Made by a program: the position numbers and the translations under genes | In this document: in pieces, positions 59,826-64,000 of the stretch | Layout: each line of letters begins with the position of its first letter | Position numbering within the stretch: position 1 is the first letter of the stretch | Notes under the pieces: generated by a model | The model's database searches: none | Told to the model about the DNA's origin: nothing | Seen by the model: only the letters and a program-made list of their open reading frames with translations | Assembly: GCF_001548475.1 (NCBI RefSeq) | Contig: NZ_LRUJ01000008.1 | Span: 62,001 to 126,000 of the forward strand | Reading direction: 5' to 3' | DNA from: Bordetella hinzii LMG 13501 | GTDB taxonomy: Bacteria; Pseudomonadota; Gammaproteobacteria; Burkholderiales; Burkholderiaceae_B | Length of the DNA stretch: 64,000 nt

Positions 59826-60796
59826 TGCGCGCCCTCCAGCCTGACCCGCGGGTCCAGCACTTTGTACAGAATGTCCACGATGAGATTGAGCATCACGAAC
59901 AGGCACACCACCACCACCAGATAGGCGACGATGACGGGCCGGTCCAGGGCGTTGATGCTGTCCAGGATGAGTTTGCCGGCGCCCGGCCAGGAGAAGATGC
60001 TCTCGGTGACGACGGCGAAGGCGATGGTCGAGCCTAGCTCCAGGCCCAGCACCGTGACCAGCGGGATCATGGTGTTGCGCAGGATGTGCATGAGGACCAC
60101 GCGCATCGGCGACAGGCCCTTGGCGCGCGCGAACTTGACGAAGTCCTGCGGCATGACTTCGCGCACGCCGGCCCGGGTCAGGCGGATCACCAGCGAGATC
60201 TTGAACAGCGACAGATTCAGGGCCGGCAGGATGAGGTGGCGCAGGCCGTCGGCCGTCAGCCAGGACCATTGCATGCCCAGGACCTGCACGGTCTGGCCGC
60301 GGCCGCTGGCCGGCAGCCAGCCCAGCGACACGCTGAAAGCCATGATGAGCATCAGGCCCACCCAGAAGGTCGGCAGCGAAAAGCCCACGATGCTGCCTGT
60401 CATGATGGCCTTGGACAGCGGGTTCTCCGGAAACAGGCCGGCGAACAGCCCCAGCGGCACGCCCAGCACCACGGCCAGCAGCAAGGCGGCGATGGCCAGC
60501 TCCAGCGTGGCCGGCAGGCGCTGCAGGATGAGCTGCACGGCCGGGATGTTGTAGACAAAGCTGTTGCCCAGATTGCCGTGCAGCGCGCCGTTCAGAAAGC
60601 CCAGGTACTGGCGCCACAGGGGCTGGTCCAGGCCGAGCTCGGCGATGATGCGGGCGCGGTCGACCTGGTCGACGTCCTGGCCGATCAGGATGTCCACCGG
60701 GTTGCCGATGGCGTGCAGGCCGACGAAGACAATGAGCGTCATCAGCAGCACCACGACCACCGCCTGGGCCAGGCGGCGCAGGAGCCAAAGCGTCAT
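59822..60796 (-). CDS. Dpp/Opp-type ABC transporter permease (DppB-like)
   Basis: This 324-residue permease has six predicted spans. The N-terminal MTLWLLRRLAQAVVVVLLMTL and the coupling loop DFVKFARAKGLSPMRVVLMHILRN identify DppB. It follows the monooxygenase gene with a four-base overlap and is followed by the DppC-like gene with the same overlap. Confidence 0.93.
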   Translation of the reverse strand: MTLWLLRRLAQAVVVVLLMTLIVFVGLHAIGNPVDILIGQDVDQVDRARIIAELGLDQPLWRQYLGFLNGALHGNLGNSFVYNIPAVQLILQRLPATLELAIAALLLAVVLGVPLGLFAGLFPENPLSKAIMTGSIVGFSLPTFWVGLMLIMAFSVSLGWLPASGRGQTVQVLGMQWSWLTADGLRHLILPALNLSLFKISLVIRLTRAGVREVMPQDFVKFARAKGLSPMRVVLMHILRNTMIPLVTVLGLELGSTIAFAVVTESIFSWPGAGKLILDSINALDRPVIVAYLVVVVCLFVMLNLIVDILYKVLDPRVRLEGAQ

Positions 60797-62250
60797 GAGC
60801 GGGCTCCCGGCGGCGGGGCCACGGTCCATTCGTCGCCGAAGACCTCGGGTTCGGCATAGGCCTGCATGTTGGCGAAATGCTGCTCCACATCCTCGGCGTA
60901 GAACTGGCCGGCGATGCCCTGGGCCAGGCGGCGCGCACCGTCGCTGACCGCCGGGATGTCGCCCGACACGCTGCCGTGCGACAGGGCGGCCGGATAGCAG
61001 AAGCAATGCACGCGCGCCAGCCCCGGACAGGCCCCGGGCGTCTTTTCCTGGAATTCGAAGACCGGGCCCAGGTCGGGCGAGTCATGCAGCTCCTGGTCTT
61101 CTTCGCCCGGCGCGGGCCGGTAGCGGTCACCCCAGAGACGGATATGCGGCGCGATGGCGGCGAATTCCGGGCGGGCCTGCCAGTCCAGCTTGAAACCGGT
61201 GGAGAAGATCACGAAATCCGCGGCGAAAACGCCCTTGGGCGTGGCCAGGCGGATCTCCCGGTCATCGGCCTGCACGTCCAGGATGGGGCAGCCCAGGTTG
61301 AAGCGCGCATTGGGGTGGCGCGAGACGCGCAGTGTGCTGCCGCGCGGCGGCGGCACCTGTTGGCTGTTGATGTAGTGGCGGAAGCGCCACTTCCAGTCTT
61401 CGGGCAGTGTCAGGTGGCCATGGGTCAGGCCCGGGTTGCCGGCGCCCTTGCCCTTGTTCACGCGAGGAATGTCGTCGCGGCGGATAAGCAGGTCCACGCT
61501 GGCCGCGCCGGCTTCGAGCGCGGTGGCCGCGCTGTCCATGGCCGAGGCGCCGGCGCCGATCACAGCCACCCGCTTGCCCGCCAGGCGGCTGTAATCCATT
61601 TCATCGGAAGAATGCGCCCAGCGCGCGCGAGGCAGGCGCAGCGCGAAAGCGGGCACCGACGGGCCGCCCAGGCCGTCGCGGCCGGTGGCCAGCACGACAT
61701 GGCGCGCCAGCAGGGTTTGCGCGCCGGCCGGCGTGCGCACGGCCAGCTCGACCACACCGTCGGCGCGCGGCAGCACGGCCGTGACGCGATGGTCGTTGCG
61801 CACGTCCAGCGCCAGCACGCGGCGGTACCAGCGCAGATAGTCCATCCATTGCAGGCGCGGAATCTTGTCCAGCGCTTCCCAGGCCGTCAGGCCGAACTGG
61901 GCTTCGAACCAGGCGCGGAAGGTCAGCGCCGGCAGGCCCAGCGCCGGACCGGTCAGCTGCTTGGGCGAGCGCAGGGTCTCCATGCGGGCGGTCGTGGCCC
62001 AGGGGCCTTCGAAGCCCTCGGGCGAGCGGTCCAGGCAGAAGGCGCGCACGCCCAGCTGCTTGAGCGCGGCACAGGCGGCCAGGCCGGCCATGCCAGCGCC
62101 GATGATGGCCACGTCCTGCACGGCCTGGCCGCCGGACTCGCGGACCGGCACCCAGGGACGGGCCGGCAGGTCCAGCCAGGCCAGGTCCTGGCGCAGGCGC
62201 GCCTCCAGCTCGGTCAGGCCCAGGGGAGGATGGGCAAGGGGAAAACTCAT
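60793..62250 (-). CDS. FAD-dependent monooxygenase-like oxidoreductase
   Basis: This 485-residue protein has two Rossmann motifs, GAGMAG (51-56) for FAD and GAGASA (232-237) for NADPH. The layout resembles class B flavin monooxygenases (FMO/Baeyer-Villiger type). The FxGxxxHxxx signature between them is degenerate (ARWAHSSDEMDYS), so it may be a divergent member or another oxidase. The segment SPKQLTGPALGLPALTFRAWFE suggests a large substrate pocket. It is the second gene of the operon, directly after lysR (four-base overlap), and probably oxidises the transported substrate. Confidence 0.8.
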   Translation of the reverse strand: MSFPLAHPPLGLTELEARLRQDLAWLDLPARPWVPVRESGGQAVQDVAIIGAGMAGLAACAALKQLGVRAFCLDRSPEGFEGPWATTARMETLRSPKQLTGPALGLPALTFRAWFEAQFGLTAWEALDKIPRLQWMDYLRWYRRVLALDVRNDHRVTAVLPRADGVVELAVRTPAGAQTLLARHVVLATGRDGLGGPSVPAFALRLPRARWAHSSDEMDYSRLAGKRVAVIGAGASAMDSAATALEAGAASVDLLIRRDDIPRVNKGKGAGNPGLTHGHLTLPEDWKWRFRHYINSQQVPPPRGSTLRVSRHPNARFNLGCPILDVQADDREIRLATPKGVFAADFVIFSTGFKLDWQARPEFAAIAPHIRLWGDRYRPAPGEEDQELHDSPDLGPVFEFQEKTPGACPGLARVHCFCYPAALSHGSVSGDIPAVSDGARRLAQGIAGQFYAEDVEQHFANMQAYAEPEVFGDEWTVAPPPGARS

Positions 62251-63212
62251 ATCGGGTCCGTCGAAAAATCGTCTTTGCCGTGGATACTGTCCAGCAGGCT
62301 GGCATGCGCGTTGGCCTCATGGCGCACAAAGCCGGGCAGCAGCGCGGCGGCCGTCTCGGCCAGCACATCCGTCATGGCGACCACGGCCGGGGCGATGGGC
62401 GTGGCCTGCGGGGTCACCACCCCGAAGAAAAATGGAATGTCCTGGTCGATGGGGCGTATGGCCACGCCCTGCACGGGCAGGCCCAGCGCCGACACCGGCT
62501 CCAGGATGGCCACGCCCAGTCCGGCGCGCACCGCCGCCAGGGCATTGAGCGAGGAATTGCTTTCGATGAGGCCGGGCGCGGCCTGCGCCAGCGCCTGGTC
62601 CAGGCGGCCGCGCAGCCGATAGGGATTGGCCAGCGTGATGAAACGCCGGCCAGCCAACGCGGCGACCGGCACTGTCGCCTGGCCCGCCAGCGGATCGGCC
62701 TCGGGCAGGGCCACCACGCAATTGGCCTGGCCTATCCAATGGACGTCCAGGCCGCGGTGTTCCAGCGGCAGGCTGGTCAGGCCCAATTGCGCCGAGCCGG
62801 TCAGCACGGCATGCAACACCTGCTCGGGCGAGACGCTGCGCACTTGCAGGGCGCGCACGCCATGGGCGGCTTCGGCGCGCGCGATGGCGTGCGGCAGCAG
62901 CCCGGCCGCCAGGGCCGAAGTGGCCGCCAGCCGCAGCGGCTGCTGCTTGCCTTGGGCGATCTCGCGCGCCCGCGTCCGGATATGGCGCAGGCTGGACAGG
63001 GCATGGGCGACATCGTCGTACAGCAGGAAACCCTGCTCGGTGGGCGTGACACGCGGGCCGCTGCGCAGAAACAGCGCATAGCCGATTTCCGCTTCCAATT
63101 CCTGGATGGAACGGGTGATGGACGGCTGGGAGCGGCCCAGCAGGCGCCCGGCCGCGGTGACGCTGCCGCTGCTCATGACGGCGGCAAAGGCCTCGAGTTG
63201 GCGTAATTCCAT
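62247..63212 (-). CDS. LysR-family transcriptional regulator
   Basis: This 321-residue LysR-type regulator has an N-terminal HTH (about 1-60, MELRQLEAFAAVMSSGSVTAAGRLLGRSQP) and a type 2 periplasmic-binding-protein-like effector domain. Unusually for the family it heads the operon in the same direction instead of lying divergent, and overlaps the monooxygenase gene by four bases. It may autoregulate. Imperfect repeats lie 12-71 bases upstream (separate entry). Confidence 0.9.
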   Translation of the reverse strand: MELRQLEAFAAVMSSGSVTAAGRLLGRSQPSITRSIQELEAEIGYALFLRSGPRVTPTEQGFLLYDDVAHALSSLRHIRTRAREIAQGKQQPLRLAATSALAAGLLPHAIARAEAAHGVRALQVRSVSPEQVLHAVLTGSAQLGLTSLPLEHRGLDVHWIGQANCVVALPEADPLAGQATVPVAALAGRRFITLANPYRLRGRLDQALAQAAPGLIESNSSLNALAAVRAGLGVAILEPVSALGLPVQGVAIRPIDQDIPFFFGVVTPQATPIAPAVVAMTDVLAETAAALLPGFVRHEANAHASLLDSIHGKDDFSTDPI

Positions 63213-63223
63213 GGGGGTGCTTT

Positions 63224-63283
63224 TATGCTTTAAGTGAATTCTTGCGTGCTTAGTATGCGCACCACAAATACTTAAAGGGCATA
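63224..63283. promoter_or_regulatory. Imperfect inverted repeat upstream of lysR
   Basis: TATGCTTTAAGT (63224-63235) and ACTTAAAGGGCATA (63270-63283) pair in 12 positions with a two-base bulge and a 34-base spacer. They flank the expected promoter of the ten-gene operon and are candidate LysR-binding half sites. Confidence 0.4.
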
Positions 63284-63288
63284 AGCAA

Positions 63289-63316
63289 ATACCCGGGTTC
63301 GCGTAAACCCGGGTAT
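63289..63316 (-). terminator. Hairpin between the siderophore-interacting gene and lysR
   Basis: ATACCCGGGTT (63289-63299) and AACCCGGGTAT (63306-63316) form a perfect 11-bp stem with a six-base loop. On the minus strand it is followed by TATTTGC, a weak T-rich tail. It lies 25 bases after the 63341 stop and probably ends that gene before the lysR promoter. Confidence 0.65.
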
Positions 63317-63340
63317 CTCGAGGCCTGCGGAGACGGGCGC

Positions 63341-64000
63341 TCAGTCGTCGTGCGACTCGTGCACGGCCGCCGCGCCGCGCTTCCAGTAGCTGGCGGCTCG
63401 GATGCGGCTCTTGTCTATGCCGTGTCGCTCCACCATGGCGATGCGCACGGCCTTGGCAACGGCCGACTCCGCCGCCACCCAGACATAGCCTTCGCCGGGC
63501 GGCAGGCGCAGCGCGGCGGCGGCCTCGGCCAGACCGGGATCGCCGGCGTCGCGCGCCAGCCAGCGCACTTCGGCGCGCGCCCGCGAGGGCAGCGCCAGCC
63601 GATTGGCGTGCGACGGGATTTCGATGACCACCAGGGCCTGGGCCGTTTCGGGCAGTTCTTCCAGGCGCCGGGCGATGGCGGGCAGGGCGGTTTCATCGCC
63701 GATCAGCACATGCCAGTCAAATGCCAGCGGCACCACGAACGAGCCGCGCGGCCCGCCGATGCCCAGCACCTGGCCTGGCCGGGCCTGCGCGGCCCAGCTG
63801 CCGGCCGGCCCGTCGCCATGCAGCACGAAATCCAGCACCAGTTCGCGCGCCTCGCGGTCAAAGCGGCGCGGGGTGTAATCGCGGGCGGCCGGCCGCGGCT
63901 GGTCCTGGGCAAAGCGCAAGCCATCCGGGCCGATCTCGGGCAGCGCCAAGGCCAGGCCCGGCTGCGGCGGAAAGAACACCTTGACGTGGTCGTCGAAGGA
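63341..64000 (-). CDS. Siderophore-interacting FAD-binding protein (5' end outside window)
   Basis: This is the C-terminal part of a ViuB-type NAD(P)H:flavin ferric-siderophore reductase, which releases iron from imported siderophores in the cytoplasm. About 219 residues are visible before the window ends. RDYTPRRFD, FVLHGDGPAGSWAAQARPGQ and the C-terminal SYWKRGAAAVHESH are family signatures; SFDDHVKVFFP lies at the window edge. The gene continues beyond the window on the minus strand. Its iron link hints at Fur control, but the promoter is not in view. Confidence 0.92.
   Translation of the reverse strand, partial: SFDDHVKVFFPPQPGLALALPEIGPDGLRFAQDQPRPAARDYTPRRFDREARELVLDFVLHGDGPAGSWAAQARPGQVLGIGGPRGSFVVPLAFDWHVLIGDETALPAIARRLEELPETAQALVVIEIPSHANRLALPSRARAEVRWLARDAGDPGLAEAAAALRLPPGEGYVWVAAESAVAKAVRIAMVERHGIDKSRIRAASYWKRGAAAVHESHDD

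Overview
The window is chromosomal DNA from a high-GC beta-proteobacterium, most likely Bordetella or a close Alcaligenaceae relative such as Achromobacter. This rests on the tig-clpP-clpX-lon order, the complete iscR-S-U-A-hscB-hscA-fdx-iscX operon preceded by a low-molecular-weight tyrosine phosphatase gene, the abundance of Liv, Dpp and TRAP uptake genes, and the strong third-position GC bias (which also creates very long false antisense frames). The species call is inference. I saw no rRNA, tRNA, insertion sequence, prophage or CRISPR array. The DNA looks like core genome plus catabolic and transport islands.

Positions 1-9600 hold proteostasis and DNA-damage genes: trigger factor (3' end only), clpP, clpX, lon behind a good sigma-32-type promoter, lexA with a perfect SOS box, an aromatic/aspartate aminotransferase and uvrB. 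An unusually AT-rich stretch (about 9650-9800) precedes the phosphatase gene. Positions 10370-16000 are the ISC iron-sulfur cluster operon, with two tandem IscR-type operators over its promoter. A DUF2501 secreted protein and a two-domain methylglyoxal-synthase-like protein follow.

Positions 17500-25760 form a divergent acyl-CoA unit: a crotonase-family gene on the minus strand, facing a Liv-type ABC transporter (livGHMKF), a long-chain-type acyl-CoA ligase and a TetR regulator. Candidate operator palindromes lie between the two arms. Positions 25760-32200 are minus-strand housekeeping genes: lysS, an SDR, prfB with the programmed +1 frameshift, recJ and a conserved hypothetical. From 32290 to 41830 the plus strand carries lolC, lolD, tatD, an S4-domain protein, a membrane-anchored degenerate Mrr-like nuclease fold, comEC, an EamA exporter, an alpha/beta hydrolase, a PHP phosphoesterase and greB.

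Positions 41950-44860 are a complete TRAP transporter (dctQ-dctM-dctP, minus strand). It diverges from purL, which is followed by an M20 peptidase and a DUF1415 gene. Then come a small LprI-like secreted protein and a methyltransferase. Positions 52900-63212 are one tightly packed ten-gene minus-strand operon: LysR regulator, flavin monooxygenase-like protein, dppBCDF-type transporter parts, periplasmic binding protein, BAAT/ACOT-like hydrolase, and a CMD/AhpD-like pair. Nearly every junction overlaps by 1-4 bases. This looks like a dedicated uptake-and-oxidation pathway with an unknown substrate and is the best candidate for an undescribed system here. The window ends inside a siderophore-interacting flavoprotein gene.
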